NCBI GenBank assembly: GCA_900016775.1
Contig: LN890288.1
Location: 1-64,000, forward strand
Length of the DNA: 64,000 nucleotides
Direction of reading: 5' to 3'
Source of the DNA: Serratia symbiotica
GTDB taxonomy: Bacteria; Pseudomonadota; Gammaproteobacteria; Enterobacterales; Enterobacteriaceae
Below are positions 52,059 through 62,790 of this stretch, piece after piece. Each line of letters starts with the position of its first letter. The stretch's first letter is position 1. The notes under the pieces are model-generated. The model did no database searches. It worked only from the letters and a program-made list of their open reading frames with translations, and had not been told where the DNA came from. The translations under genes were made by a program, and so were the position numbers.

Positions 52059-53822
52059 ATGAATCAAACTAAAAAAAAACAATTAATTTATTGGCTTAAT
52101 ACGCAAGGTATTTTTTCTAAATGCTGGTTATGGGTATCTATAATATTAGGAGCAATAAATAGTATTTTAATTATTATACAAAGTTTAATTTTAGCTCATT
52201 TGTTACATGATATAATTATTATTCATATTTTACGTAAACAATTAATTCTATTTTTTGTATGGTTATTTATTACGTTTTTAATACGTTCATTATTATTTTT
52301 ATTACGAGAATATGTTATATATGTTTATGGAAAAAATATTCGTCAAAATATAAGAAAAAAAATTCTTGATAAATTACAATTTCTTGGACCAGAAGGGATA
52401 AAAAATAAATCAATAGGTAATTGGGTAAGTATTATTATTGAACAAATTGAAAATATACAAGATTATTATTCTCGTTATTTACCACAGGTATATTTAGTAA
52501 AAATTATTCCTTGTATAATTTTAATAATTATATTTTATATTAATTGGGTAATTGGTATTATATTATTTTGTACTATACCGTTAATTTTTATATTTATGAT
52601 ACTTATTGGAAAAAATATAGCTGATATTAGTCGTCGTAATTTTTTATTACTAGAGCGATTAAGTGGTACATTTTTTGATCTTTTACGTGGATTAGATACT
52701 TTACGTTTATATAATAGAACACATGCAGAATCTACATATATTTCTAATTCTTCGGAAAATTTTCGTTATCTTGTAACAAAAATATTACGTTTAGCTTTTT
52801 TATCATCAGCAGTTTTAGAATTTTTTTCACTAATTTCTATAGCTATGATATCAAGTTATTTATTTTTACTTTATATAGGTGTATTTAATTTTGGTCATTA
52901 TGGTTTTAAAATAACATTTTTTTATATTATGTTTATATTAATTTTAGTACCAGAATTTTTTCAACCTTTACTTGTTTTTGGTACTTTTTATCATGCTAAA
53001 TCGCAAGCTTTAGGAGCAGCAGAAGTATTAGAAAATTTTCTTAATTATAATTATAAAACAAAAATTATTAGAAAAAAAATTACTTTAAGTATATCACCAG
53101 AATTACATGCATCTAATTTAGAAATTATATCATCTCGTGGTATAATTTTAAGTAGTCCATTAAATTTTATTTTATATCCTGGTCAACGTGTAGCAATAGT
53201 GGGATGTAGCGGATCAGGTAAAAGTTTATTAATTAATTTATTGTTAGGTTTTTTATCTTATCGTGGTTCTTTAATGATAAATGGTATTGAATTACGTGAT
53301 TTATATCATAAAGATTGGCATAAATATATTAGCTGGATTGGACAGAATTCATATTTACCAGAAAAAACAATTATTTCTAATATTTTGTTAGGATCACCAA
53401 AAGTTACTATAATGCAATTATTAAAAATAATTAAATCATCTTATGTTAGTGAATTTTTATCATTATTACCTCATGGATTGCAAACTGAAATAGGTGATAA
53501 TGCATTACGTTTATCTATTGGGCAAATACAGCGTATTATTATTGCTCGTGCATTAATTAATCCATGCAAATTATTATTACTTGATGAACCTACTTCTGGT
53601 CTTGATATGTATACTGAAAATTATGTAATGAAAGCATTAAATCATGCTTCCTATTTACAAAGTACTTTATTTGTAACTCATAAATTAATATATACTAAAG
53701 ATTATGATCAAATTTGGGTTATGCATAATGGAAATATTATACAAAAAGGTAATTATAATACTTTAAGTATTCAATCAGGATTTTTTTCTAAAATAAATAA
53801 ATATTATTATAATGAGATATAA
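52059..53822 (+). CDS. cydD: Glutathione/cysteine ABC exporter subunit CydD
   Basis: Half of the heterodimeric CydDC ABC transporter, which exports cysteine and glutathione to the periplasm and is needed to assemble cytochrome bd. The 587-residue product (E. coli 588) has six membrane segments in the first 300 residues (with AFLSSAVLEFFSLISIAMIS and PEFFQPLLVFGTFYHAK) and an ATPase domain with Walker A GCSGSGKSLLINLL, the signature LSIGQIQRIIIARAL and Walker B LLLLDEPTSGLD. It is followed by cydC after two bases. It implies cydAB elsewhere and a bd-type terminal oxidase feeding the proton gradient used by the ATP synthase. Confidence 0.95.
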   Translation: MNQTKKKQLIYWLNTQGIFSKCWLWVSIILGAINSILIIIQSLILAHLLHDIIIIHILRKQLILFFVWLFITFLIRSLLFLLREYVIYVYGKNIRQNIRKKILDKLQFLGPEGIKNKSIGNWVSIIIEQIENIQDYYSRYLPQVYLVKIIPCIILIIIFYINWVIGIILFCTIPLIFIFMILIGKNIADISRRNFLLLERLSGTFFDLLRGLDTLRLYNRTHAESTYISNSSENFRYLVTKILRLAFLSSAVLEFFSLISIAMISSYLFLLYIGVFNFGHYGFKITFFYIMFILILVPEFFQPLLVFGTFYHAKSQALGAAEVLENFLNYNYKTKIIRKKITLSISPELHASNLEIISSRGIILSSPLNFILYPGQRVAIVGCSGSGKSLLINLLLGFLSYRGSLMINGIELRDLYHKDWHKYISWIGQNSYLPEKTIISNILLGSPKVTIMQLLKIIKSSYVSEFLSLLPHGLQTEIGDNALRLSIGQIQRIIIARALINPCKLLLLDEPTSGLDMYTENYVMKALNHASYLQSTLFVTHKLIYTKDYDQIWVMHNGNIIQKGNYNTLSIQSGFFSKINKYYYNEI

Positions 53823-53824
53823 TT

Positions 53825-55540
53825 ATGAAGATTTTATTACCTTTTTTAATATTATATCAACGTTATAGTATTTTAATTTGTTTAACTTTTTTTTTATCTA
53901 TTTCTATTTTTTTAGCAAATATTGGTTTACGTGTATTATCTATTTGGTTTTTAACTATTTCTATATTAGTTAAATTACCTGAATTAATTGATTTAAATTA
54001 TGTAATATTATTTATTATAGGAATAATTTCAATTATTTTTCGTGTAATAGGACGATATTTTGAACGATTAATTAGTCATGATATTACTTTACGTTTATTA
54101 TCAAATTTACGTATTTTTATTTTTAATAAAATTATACCATTATCACCTAGTGGTGTTATAAAATTTAATCAAGCTAATCTTCTTAATAATTTTATTTCAG
54201 ATATTAATATTATGGATAATTTATATCCTCGAGTATTATTACCTTTGATTAGTATAGTAGTAATAATTTTTATAATGATTTATGTATTAAGTTCTATAAA
54301 TTTATTATTTACATTAATATTAGGTAGTATTTTATTATTTTTATTGTTTTTAATATCAATAATAATTTATCAGTATGGTAAATTTATAGGTAAAAAATTA
54401 AGTTTTTTTCGTGAAAAATATCGTAGTAATTTAGTGATTTGGTTACAAAGTCAAGCAGAACTTCAAATATTTAATGGTATAAATAAATTAAGAGATAATT
54501 TAAATATCATAGAAAAACATTGGCAATATTATCAATGGAAAGAATATTTATTAAATAGTATTGTTCAAGCAGTAATGATTTTTATTACTGGTGTTACAAT
54601 AATTTTATTGTTTTGGTTAATTACTAATAATATTGAAAATAGTATTCAATTTTATAAATTAATTATATTTTTTATTTTTTCTACATTGTCATTATTTGAA
54701 GGAGTTACACCAGTAATTAGTGCATTTCATTATTTTGGTCAAATTATATCTTCTGTAACTCGTATTAGGAATATTATAGATTGTAAACCATTAGTAATTT
54801 TTCCTATGATTTGTACACATGTAATTACGAATAAAATAATTATTAGTTTACAAAATATAAAATTTACTTATCCTAATCAATTAATTCCAGTATTAGTTGA
54901 TATTACATTAGAAATTATATCTGGTGAGCATATTGTTTTACTTGGTCGTACTGGTTGTGGAAAATCAACATTATTACAACTTTTAACACGTGCTTGGGAT
55001 GTAGATAGTGGAAGAATATTATTAAATGGTTTTTCATTAAAAACATATAATGAAATAAAATTACGTAAAATAATTTCTTTTGTTACTCAACGTATATATA
55101 TTTTTAATAAAACATTACGAGATAATTTGATTTTTGCTAAATCTTCTGCTACAGATAAAGAATTAATTAAAGTATTAGAATTAGTTGGTTTAGTAAAGTT
55201 ATTAAAAAAAAGAGGATTAAATACTTGGTTAGGTGATGGAGGTTGTTCACTTTCTTTTGGTGAACAACGTCGTTTAGGTATTGCTAGAGCTTTACTTTAT
55301 TCAGCACCTTTATTTTTAGTAGATGAGCCTACTGAAGGATTAGATCCTAAAACTGAACAAGATATTTTAACATTATTGCGTCATCATTGTAAGGAAAAAA
55401 CATTAATTTTAGTAACACATCATCTTACCGGATTGGAAAGATTTGATCGTGTTTGTATTATGGAAAATGGTAAAATTATTAAGCAAGGATCTCCTAATAT
55501 TATAATAAATAAAAATAAAAATTATCCTTATATTTATTAG
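53825..55540 (+). CDS. cydC: Glutathione/cysteine ABC exporter subunit CydC
   Basis: Second half of the CydDC exporter. The 571-residue product (E. coli 573) begins MKILLPFLILYQRY, has the membrane-domain blocks RVIGRYFERLISHD and FNQANLLNNFISDINIMDNLYPR, and an ATPase domain with Walker A GRTGCGKSTLLQLLTRAWD, QRIYIFNKTLRDNL, the signature LSFGEQRRLGIARALL and Walker B LFLVDEPTEGLD. It is coupled to cydD by a two-base gap. It is the only gene in the window ending in TAG. A 13-bp A/T hairpin follows 35 bases downstream. Confidence 0.95.
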   Translation: MKILLPFLILYQRYSILICLTFFLSISIFLANIGLRVLSIWFLTISILVKLPELIDLNYVILFIIGIISIIFRVIGRYFERLISHDITLRLLSNLRIFIFNKIIPLSPSGVIKFNQANLLNNFISDINIMDNLYPRVLLPLISIVVIIFIMIYVLSSINLLFTLILGSILLFLLFLISIIIYQYGKFIGKKLSFFREKYRSNLVIWLQSQAELQIFNGINKLRDNLNIIEKHWQYYQWKEYLLNSIVQAVMIFITGVTIILLFWLITNNIENSIQFYKLIIFFIFSTLSLFEGVTPVISAFHYFGQIISSVTRIRNIIDCKPLVIFPMICTHVITNKIIISLQNIKFTYPNQLIPVLVDITLEIISGEHIVLLGRTGCGKSTLLQLLTRAWDVDSGRILLNGFSLKTYNEIKLRKIISFVTQRIYIFNKTLRDNLIFAKSSATDKELIKVLELVGLVKLLKKRGLNTWLGDGGCSLSFGEQRRLGIARALLYSAPLFLVDEPTEGLDPKTEQDILTLLRHHCKEKTLILVTHHLTGLERFDRVCIMENGKIIKQGSPNIIINKNKNYPYIY

Positions 55541-55574
55541 AAGATTAGATATATAATTAATTGATTTTATTTTT

Positions 55575-55605
55575 AATTTATTAAATATTTATTATTTAAT
55601 AAATT
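55575..55605. repeat. 13-bp A/T inverted repeat after cydC
   Basis: Bases 55575-55587 pair perfectly with 55593-55605 around a five-base loop. It begins 35 bases after the cydC stop and 76 before gnd, a place where a terminator would be expected, but an A/T-only stem is weak. Confidence 0.45.
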
Positions 55606-55680
55606 TAATAAATAAAATATTAATTAGTTTAAGATTAGTTAAATATTAATATATTTTTTATTAAAAAAGGAGTTGTTTTA

Positions 55681-57087
55681 ATGTCTAAACGACAAATTGG
55701 TGTTATAGGCATGGCAGTTATGGGTCGTAATTTAGCATTAAATCTTGAAAGTAATGGTTATTTTGTTTCTATATTTAACCGTTCATATTATAAAGTAAAT
55801 AAAATTGTTTCAGAACATTCTGAAAAAAAAATTTTTCCATATAAAAATATTAAAGATTTTATTTTATCATTAAAAAAACCAAGATGTATTTTATTAATGA
55901 TTAAATCCGGTAAAGCAATAGATAATATAATTTTTTCTTTAATTCCTTATTTAGATAAGGGTGATATTTTGATTGATGGTGGAAATACTTATTATAAAGA
56001 TACTATTCGTCGTAATAAAGAATTATTTGACAAAGGATTTTATTTTATAGGTGCTGGTATTTCAGGTGGAGAAGAAGGTGCATTAAATGGACCTTCAATT
56101 ATGCCTGGTGGTCAAAAAGAAGCATATGAACTTATATCACCAATCTTTAAAAAAATTTCTGCAGTAGTAGATGGTAATCCTTGTGTAACTTATATTGGTA
56201 ATGATGGTTCAGGTCATTATGTTAAAATGGTACATAATGGTATTGAATATGGTGATATGCAGTTAATTGCAGAAACTTATTTTTTATTAAAACAGATCTT
56301 AAATTTTAATAATGAACAATTATCTGAAATTTTTTCTATATGGAATCAAGGTGAATTAAATAGTTATTTAATAGAAATTACTGTAAATATTTTTAGTAAA
56401 AAAGATTCTAAAAATAATTATTTAATAGATTTGATATTAGATAAAGCAGATAATAAAGAAACTGGTAAATGGACTAGTCAAAGTGCATTAGATTTAGGTG
56501 AATCTTTATCATTAATTACTGAATCTGTATTTGCACGTTATTTGTCTTCATTAAAAGATCAACGTATTGAAGCATCTAAAGTTTTAAACGGTCCTAAAAA
56601 AAAATTATTTGTTGGAAATAAAATAGAATTTATTGAAAAATTACGTTGTGCGTTATATTTAGGAAAAATAATTTCTTATGCACAAGGTTTTTCTCAATTA
56701 AGAATAGCTTCCAAAAAAAATAAATGGAATTTAAATTATAGTGAAATTGCTAGAATTTTTCGTTCAGGTTGTATTATTCGTTCTTATTTTTTAGAAAAAA
56801 TTCAAGATGCTTATACTAAAAACATTGATATTGTAAATTTACTTTTAACACCGTATTTTAAAAGAATTTCTAATGAATATCAACAATCATTACGTGATAT
56901 AGTATCTTATGCAGTAAAATATGGAATTCCTATTCCAGCTTTTTCTTCAGCTATTTCTTATTATGATAGTTATCGTTCTGAGATTTTACCTGCTAATTTA
57001 ATTCAAGCACAACGTGATTATTTTGGTTCACATACTTATCATCGTATTGATAAAAAAGGTATTTTTCATACTAAATGGTGTAAATAA
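55681..57087 (+). CDS. gnd: 6-phosphogluconate dehydrogenase, decarboxylating
   Basis: Oxidative pentose phosphate enzyme: 6-phosphogluconate to ribulose-5-phosphate with NADPH. The 468-residue product equals E. coli. It has the N-terminal NADP motif [33 protein letters not shown], the substrate block [21 protein letters not shown], the catalytic lysine region [19 protein letters not shown], the block [13 protein letters not shown], and the C-terminal [22 protein letters not shown] gives an unusually good ribosome-binding site. It is followed by the clearest intrinsic terminator in the window. Confidence 0.98.
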   Translation: MSKRQIGVIGMAVMGRNLALNLESNGYFVSIFNRSYYKVNKIVSEHSEKKIFPYKNIKDFILSLKKPRCILLMIKSGKAIDNIIFSLIPYLDKGDILIDGGNTYYKDTIRRNKELFDKGFYFIGAGISGGEEGALNGPSIMPGGQKEAYELISPIFKKISAVVDGNPCVTYIGNDGSGHYVKMVHNGIEYGDMQLIAETYFLLKQILNFNNEQLSEIFSIWNQGELNSYLIEITVNIFSKKDSKNNYLIDLILDKADNKETGKWTSQSALDLGESLSLITESVFARYLSSLKDQRIEASKVLNGPKKKLFVGNKIEFIEKLRCALYLGKIISYAQGFSQLRIASKKNKWNLNYSEIARIFRSGCIIRSYFLEKIQDAYTKNIDIVNLLLTPYFKRISNEYQQSLRDIVSYAVKYGIPIPAFSSAISYYDSYRSEILPANLIQAQRDYFGSHTYHRIDKKGIFHTKWCK

Positions 57088-57098
57088 TTTTAATAATT

Positions 57099-57134
57099 AA
57101 AAAACTCTGTTGATTAAAATTTTCAGAGTTTTTT
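57099..57134. terminator. Bidirectional intrinsic terminator between gnd and fabV
   Basis: A perfect 11-bp stem: AAAAAACTCTG at 57099-57109 pairs with CAGAGTTTTTT at 57124-57134, with a 14-base loop. The A-run and T-run flank a CTCTG/CAGAG core, so it works on both strands, as suits the convergent genes gnd and fabV. It is the only stem here with a real G/C core, so most other genes seem to lack classical terminators. Confidence 0.85.
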
Positions 57135-57158
57135 AAATAAAGTATTTAATATTTTTAT

Positions 57159-58358
57159 TCAAATTAAATTAATTGTATCAAAATTTATTATATGATTTGA
57201 AAATTTATCATAATTAATATTTGGTAAACCAAATCCAAATAAACGTAAAAATTCTTTTTTATAATTTAAGTAATCGGTTAATTTATAAAGATTATCTTGA
57301 TTTATTTTAGATAAAATTTTATAACAAGCATTTTGAATATTATCATGTAATTCCCATTCATCTAATCGATAGTAATTATCATATTTTTTTGTGATATTTT
57401 GAGTATATAATTTAGTTTGAAATAAACGTTGTATTTGTTCAATGCAACCTTCATGTATATTTTTTTCTTTCATTATTTTAAATAAAATAGAAATATATAG
57501 AGGCATAACTGGAATTGCAGAAGAAGCTTGAGTAACAACAGATTTTAATATTGCAATATAAGCATTACCACCATTAAATTTTAATTTTTTATTAATATTT
57601 TTAGCAGTATTTTCTAAATGTTCTTTTGCTTTACCTAAAGTTCCATGTCTATAGATTGGCCATGTAATTGATGTTCCAATATAAGAATATGAAATAGTTT
57701 TAACATTATCCGCTAAAACATTAGCATCAATTAATGCATCTATCCAAAGTTCCCAATCTTGACCACCCATAACAGATATAGTATCAATAATTTCTTGTTT
57801 ATTAGCTGGTTCAATTGTAGTTTGTACTATACTATCTTTTTTAGTATTAATTGTTATAGTATTATAAGTTTTTCCTATAGGTTTGATTACAGAACGTATT
57901 ATTTTATTATTATTTGGAATTTTACGAACAGAAGAAGCTAAAGAATAAATTATTAAATCAATTTTTCCAAGATCTTTTTTTATTATGTTAATTGTATTTT
58001 TTTTGCATTCATTAGAAAATGCATCGCCATTTATATTTTTAGAATATAATCCTGATTTTTTAGCAGCTTTATGAAAAGCAAAAGAATTATACCATCCTGC
58101 TGAACCAGTTTTATTATTATTACCATTTTTTTCTAAAAAAATACCAATAGTATCTCCTCCATCACCACTAAATGCAGAATTGATACGAGAAGCCAATCCA
58201 TAACCAGTAGATGCACCAATAATTAATATTTTTTTAGGTCCGTTTTTTAATTTATTACATGATTTTATATAAGAAATTTGTTTATTTACATTAGCTTCAC
58301 AACCTTCTGGATGAGCTGTAGTACAAATAAAACCACGAATTTTAGGTTTGATAATCAT
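57159..58358 (-). CDS. fabV: Enoyl-ACP reductase FabV (trans-2-enoyl-CoA reductase family)
   Basis: Performs the last reduction of the fatty-acid elongation cycle with NAD(P)H. The 399-residue product closely resembles the FabV proteins of Yersinia and Vibrio: the N-terminal RGFICTTAHPEGCEANV, the NAD motif with ASTGYGLASRI, GSAGWYNSFAFHKAAKK, DLIIYSLASSVRK, and the active-site Tyr-x8-Lys in PIYRHGTLGKAKEHL, with SVVTQASSAIPVMPLYI after it. E. coli uses the unrelated-length FabI instead. FabV is intrinsically triclosan-tolerant in the species studied. It is the only gene here ending in TGA. If fabI is absent from the rest of the genome, this is the sole enoyl-ACP reductase. Confidence 0.95.
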   Translation of the reverse strand: MIIKPKIRGFICTTAHPEGCEANVNKQISYIKSCNKLKNGPKKILIIGASTGYGLASRINSAFSGDGGDTIGIFLEKNGNNNKTGSAGWYNSFAFHKAAKKSGLYSKNINGDAFSNECKKNTINIIKKDLGKIDLIIYSLASSVRKIPNNNKIIRSVIKPIGKTYNTITINTKKDSIVQTTIEPANKQEIIDTISVMGGQDWELWIDALIDANVLADNVKTISYSYIGTSITWPIYRHGTLGKAKEHLENTAKNINKKLKFNGGNAYIAILKSVVTQASSAIPVMPLYISILFKIMKEKNIHEGCIEQIQRLFQTKLYTQNITKKYDNYYRLDEWELHDNIQNACYKILSKINQDNLYKLTDYLNYKKEFLRLFGFGLPNINYDKFSNHIINFDTINLI

Positions 58359-58544
58359 ATTATATTTTATTTATATTGAAAGATATGATGAATGAAAAAT
58401 TTTAATATATTATTTAATTTTTATATTTTCATTATAATAAATAATTTAAATATATTTAATATTAATATTATTAATTTATTTATATTTTAATTAATTAGTA
58501 TACATTATTTATTTAATTATTATAATAAACGTATAAATAATTTT

Positions 58545-59138
58545 TTATATTGATTTTATAAAAGATAGCATTAATTTCATTGCTTTACCACGATGAGATA
58601 TTATATTTTTTTCTTTTTGGTTTAAATCTCCTGCAGTACAATTTAATTTTGGTAAATAAAAAATAGGATCGTAACCTAATCCAGATTTTTTTATTGATTT
58701 AACAGTAATTTCACCCATCCAATCTCCGTAACATATTAAAGGTAAAGGATCATTTTCATTTCGCATATAAACTAATATACAATGAAATTTTGCTTTACGA
58801 TAATTTTGTGGTACATTTTTTAATAAATGTAATAATTTATCAATATTTTGTTGATCAGTAGCATTTTTTGCTGCATAACGTGCGGAATAAATTCCTGGTG
58901 CACCTCCAAGTATATCTACTGATAAACCAGAATCATCTGAAATTGCTGGTAATCCTGTTTTTTTTGTTGCATTTCTTGCTTTTAAAATAGCATTTTCAAC
59001 AAATGTTAAACCAGTTTCTTGAATAGAATTAACGCCTAATTTTTTTTGTGAAATTATTTCTATTTCAGTATTAGATAATAAATCAGTAAATTCATATATT
59101 TTTCTTGGATTAGAAGTAGCAAGAACAATTTTTTTCAT
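58545..59138 (-). CDS. rdgB: dITP/XTP pyrophosphatase RdgB
   Basis: House-cleaning nucleotide pyrophosphatase that removes inosine and xanthosine triphosphates before they enter DNA. The 197-residue product equals E. coli RdgB. It has the N-terminal ATSNPRKIYEF, SIQETGLTFVENAILKARNA, the catalytic SDDSGLSVDILGGAPGIYSARYA, GYDPIFYLP and SHRGKAM at the C-terminus. The AAGGTAGT stretch upstream provides a ribosome-binding site. It stands alone between fabV and lspA. Confidence 0.97.
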   Translation of the reverse strand: MKKIVLATSNPRKIYEFTDLLSNTEIEIISQKKLGVNSIQETGLTFVENAILKARNATKKTGLPAISDDSGLSVDILGGAPGIYSARYAAKNATDQQNIDKLLHLLKNVPQNYRKAKFHCILVYMRNENDPLPLICYGDWMGEITVKSIKKSGLGYDPIFYLPKLNCTAGDLNQKEKNIISHRGKAMKLMLSFIKSI

Positions 59139-59270
59139 AATTACTACCTTTAAATAATTTAATTATTAATATAGTAATTAATATAATTATTTTTTTATTT
59201 TTATAAAAATTTATAATAAAATTATTTATATTAAAATATTTTGAATTTATATATATTATAATATAATATA

Positions 59271-59774
59271 TTATTTTTGATATAAAGATGTTTTGAACAT
59301 AATCATTATCATACCTATACATATAAATATATCTGCTATATTAAAAGTAGGATAATGTACATTACCAATATAAAGATCAATAAAATCAATTACAAATCCA
59401 TTTAACAAACGATCTTGAAGATTACCAAATGAACCACCTATTGTAAAAGAATAAGCAATATTTATAAATTTATCTTTAGAATGATTATAATACATCATTA
59501 ATAACAATGATAATATAATAATAATAGGTACACAAATTATAAAACAATATTTCCAAAAATTGTATTCAGATAAAAAACTAAATGCAATACCATAATTATG
59601 AGTATAATATAAATTTAATAATGGTATTATAGGTTTTGTACAACCTAAAATCATATTATAATATATATATTGTTTACTTAAAAAATCTAATGTTGATACT
59701 ATGATTCCTATCCATAACCATCGTAAACCAGTTGAAAAAATTATTTTATTTATTAAATTTAATATATTAAACAT
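59271..59774 (-). CDS. lspA: Lipoprotein signal peptidase (signal peptidase II)
   Basis: Membrane aspartic protease that cleaves signal peptides from prolipoproteins. Four hydrophobic segments are visible. [10 protein letters not shown] marks the first, [10 protein letters not shown] and [16 protein letters not shown] follow, and the catalytic aspartates lie in GNLQDRL and [10 protein letters not shown] chose ATG 59774, which overlaps the ileS stop by eight bases like the tight ileS-lspA junction of E. coli; an in-frame GTG at 59789 would add five residues. It is the last gene of the ribF-ileS-lspA block. Its retention suggests at least a few lipoproteins are still processed. Confidence 0.95.
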   Translation of the reverse strand: MFNILNLINKIIFSTGLRWLWIGIIVSTLDFLSKQYIYYNMILGCTKPIIPLLNLYYTHNYGIAFSFLSEYNFWKYCFIICVPIIIILSLLLMMYYNHSKDKFINIAYSFTIGGSFGNLQDRLLNGFVIDFIDLYIGNVHYPTFNIADIFICIGMIMIMFKTSLYQK

Positions 59775-62583
59775 AATATCTTTTTTCACCGTTTCCGATT
59801 ACATTAGTTATACATCTCTTACAAAGAGTTATATTTTCTGTTACTTTTTTAATGTTAGTAACATAATGCCAACAACGTGGACATTTTTTTCCTTTAGCTA
59901 TTTGAATATTAATTTTAAGTTCTTTAATTAATTTGCTAGATTGAGCTTCAATAGGTGCATCATTTAATGGTTTAATATATGCTTCTGAAGTTAAAAATAT
60001 AAATTTTAATTCATGTTTTAAGCTTTTTAATTGTATTTCTAATTCATTATTAGTATATAAAGTTAATGCTATTTCTAATGGATTTTTAAGATATTTATTA
60101 GTTCGTGCTTGTTCTAAGATTTTATTAACTTCTGTTTTAATTTGAATTATTTTATTCCAAAATTCATTATTCATTTTTTCATTATTTTGAAAATGTGAAA
60201 GACCATCATACCATTCTTCAGTAAATACATATTTAGAGCGTTTACCTGGTAAGAATCTCCATATTTCATCTGCAGTAAATGACATAATTGGAGCTATCCA
60301 ACGTACTAATGCTTCTATAATATGAAAAAGTGCAGTTTGACAGCTACGATGTGCAATACTATTTTTTTTTGTAGTATATTGACGATCTTTAATTATATCT
60401 AGATAAAATGATCCCATGGTAATAGAACAAAATTGTGTTATACATTGTACTACTCCTTTAAAATTATAATTTTCATAATTTTTTTTAATATTTAATTGTG
60501 TTTTTTGTGCTTGTCCTTCTATCCATTTATCTAGTATTATCATTTTTTTTGGTTGAATACAATCTGTATTTGGATCAAATCCTTTAAGATTAGCTAATAA
60601 AAAACGTGCAGTATTACGAATTTTTCGATAAGATTCAGATATACGTTTAAAAATTTCATTAGAAACTGTTATTTCATTAGTATAATCAGTAGAGGCTACC
60701 CATAAACGTAAAATATCACTACCTAATTTATTTGTAATTTCTTGTGGACTAATAGTATTACCAAGTGATTTAGACATTTTTCGTCCTTTATTATCCACAG
60801 TAAATCCATGAGTTAAGACTTGTTTATAAGGAGCAAAACCTTTTATAGCTATAGAAATAATTAATGATGACATAAACCAACCACGATATTGATCAGAACC
60901 TTCTAAATACATATCAGCAGTATGTCCATAAAATTCAGGTCTCATATCAATTACTGAAGTATGAGTGGCACCAGAATCAAACCAAACATCTAAAGTATCT
61001 GATATTTTTGAATAATTTATTGTATCTATATTAATAAAATCAGAAGATTTTAAATCCCAATATGCTTGAATTCCTTTTTTTTCAATTTGTTTAGCTGTTT
61101 CTTCTATAAGATCCATACTACGTGGATGTAATTGTTTAGTTTTGTTATGTATCCATAATGACATTGGTACACCCCAAGTACGTTGACGAGAAATACACCA
61201 ATCTGGACGATTTTTAATCATATTTTTAATTTTTGTTTGACTACCTTCTGTAATCCAATGAACATTTTTTATTTCTTCTAATATTTTTTTTCTTAATCCT
61301 TTTTTATTCATACTAATAAACCATTGTGGTGTAGTACGAAAAATAGTAGGTGTTTTATGACGCCAGCAATGTGGATAAGTATGTATTATTTTTTTTTGAT
61401 ATAAAAGAGTATTTTTTTGATTAAGTAAATTTATAATTAATTTATTAGATTTTAATACAAATTGATTATTTAATAATGGATGAATATTGTTTAAATAACA
61501 TCCATCTGATTTTACTATGTTAATAATTTCAATATTATATTTTTGACTAATAATAAAATCTTCGGGACCATGACCTCCTGCAATATGAATGATTCCTGTT
61601 CCAATATTTAATATTACATTTTCATCTAATATTATCGGAACACTAAAATTCATAAAAGGATGTTTAAAATATAATAATAATAATTCAGAACCTTTACAAT
61701 GACCTATAATTATCCATTTTTTTATACCGATATTTTCCATTACATTTTTTACAAGTTTATCTACTAATATAAAAAATTCATTATTAGCTTGTATTAATTG
61801 ATAAGTAAAATTAGGATGTAATAAAATAGCTCGATTAGCAGGTAGAGTCCATGGAGTAGTAGTCCATATTATAAGTGAAATAGATTTTAATGAATGATAT
61901 ATTCCAAATTTAGATGCAACTATATTTGTATTAATTGCATGAAATGTTACATATATTGATAAAGAAGTTTTATTATAATATTCAATTTCTAATTCTGATA
62001 AAGAAGAAATACAATTAGTACACCAATGTACTGGTTTAATACCTTTAAATATATTACCATTATTAATGATTTTTCCTAAAGTTCTAACAGTATTAGCTTC
62101 AATTTTAAAATCCATAGTTAAATATGGATTTTTCCAATCACCAAATATACCGAGACGAATAAGATCTTTTTTTTGTATTTCTATTTGTTTATTAGCATAT
62201 TCACGACATTTTTTTCGGAAATCAGAAGTACTTAATTTTTTACCTGGTATACCATATAATTTTTCAATTTTTAATTCAATTGGTAATCCATGACAATCCC
62301 ATCCTGGGATATATGGTGAATCAAACCCAGATAATCCTTTTGATTTAATAATAATATCTTTAAGAATTTTATTGACAGAATGTCCAATATGAATGTTTCC
62401 ATTAGCATATGGTGGTCCATCATGTAAAATAAATAATTTTTTACCTTTTTTAGCAGTACGTATTAAATTATATAAATCTTCTTTATACCAACGTTCAAGA
62501 ATAATAGGTTCACATATTGTTAAATTAGCACGCATAGGAAATTTTGTTTCCGGTAAGTTTAAGGTATCTTTATAATTATTCAT
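59767..62583 (-). CDS. ileS: Isoleucyl-tRNA synthetase
   Basis: Class I synthetase charging tRNA-Ile. The 938-residue product equals the E. coli length. It has the HIGH motif in [16 protein letters not shown], the editing domain with [14 protein letters not shown] and [71 protein letters not shown], the KMSKS motif in [15 protein letters not shown], and the C-terminal zinc-binding cysteines (CPRCWHY and [10 protein letters not shown]). All catalytic and editing features are intact. It sits between ribF and lspA in the classic order. Confidence 0.98.
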   Translation of the reverse strand: MNNYKDTLNLPETKFPMRANLTICEPIILERWYKEDLYNLIRTAKKGKKLFILHDGPPYANGNIHIGHSVNKILKDIIIKSKGLSGFDSPYIPGWDCHGLPIELKIEKLYGIPGKKLSTSDFRKKCREYANKQIEIQKKDLIRLGIFGDWKNPYLTMDFKIEANTVRTLGKIINNGNIFKGIKPVHWCTNCISSLSELEIEYYNKTSLSIYVTFHAINTNIVASKFGIYHSLKSISLIIWTTTPWTLPANRAILLHPNFTYQLIQANNEFFILVDKLVKNVMENIGIKKWIIIGHCKGSELLLLYFKHPFMNFSVPIILDENVILNIGTGIIHIAGGHGPEDFIISQKYNIEIINIVKSDGCYLNNIHPLLNNQFVLKSNKLIINLLNQKNTLLYQKKIIHTYPHCWRHKTPTIFRTTPQWFISMNKKGLRKKILEEIKNVHWITEGSQTKIKNMIKNRPDWCISRQRTWGVPMSLWIHNKTKQLHPRSMDLIEETAKQIEKKGIQAYWDLKSSDFINIDTINYSKISDTLDVWFDSGATHTSVIDMRPEFYGHTADMYLEGSDQYRGWFMSSLIISIAIKGFAPYKQVLTHGFTVDNKGRKMSKSLGNTISPQEITNKLGSDILRLWVASTDYTNEITVSNEIFKRISESYRKIRNTARFLLANLKGFDPNTDCIQPKKMIILDKWIEGQAQKTQLNIKKNYENYNFKGVVQCITQFCSITMGSFYLDIIKDRQYTTKKNSIAHRSCQTALFHIIEALVRWIAPIMSFTADEIWRFLPGKRSKYVFTEEWYDGLSHFQNNEKMNNEFWNKIIQIKTEVNKILEQARTNKYLKNPLEIALTLYTNNELEIQLKSLKHELKFIFLTSEAYIKPLNDAPIEAQSSKLIKELKINIQIAKGKKCPRCWHYVTNIKKVTENITLCKRCITNVIGNGEKRYYV

Positions 62584-62790
62584 AATATTTTATTTTCGCT
62601 TTTAGTTCTTTACCGGTAGTATTTAAATATATATTATATAAATTATTTATATATTTATTTTTTTAAATTTTATTTATGAATAAATTATTTATAAATAATA
62701 TTTTAATAAATATATTTATTTTAAATAATTATTTATAATAATTTATTAAGGAAGGTATTTATATATATTTATAATTTTTTTAATATATAA

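Noticed and set aside
57759..57941. Plus-strand open frame of 60 codons
   Set aside because: Antisense inside fabV with no independent support.
59110..59322. Minus-strand open frame of 70 codons between lspA and rdgB
   Set aside because: Low-complexity Ile/Lys/Asn translation of an A/T-rich spacer overlapping both genes; no family match.
59701..59931. Plus-strand open frame of 76 codons
   Set aside because: Antisense to the lspA/ileS junction.
60791..60799. Second perfect DnaA box TTATCCACA as another origin signal
   Set aside because: It lies inside ileS, encoding part of the conserved segment just before KMSKS, and stands alone.
62066..62575. Two plus-strand open frames (75 and 60 codons)
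   Set aside because: Both are antisense to the conserved 5' part of ileS.
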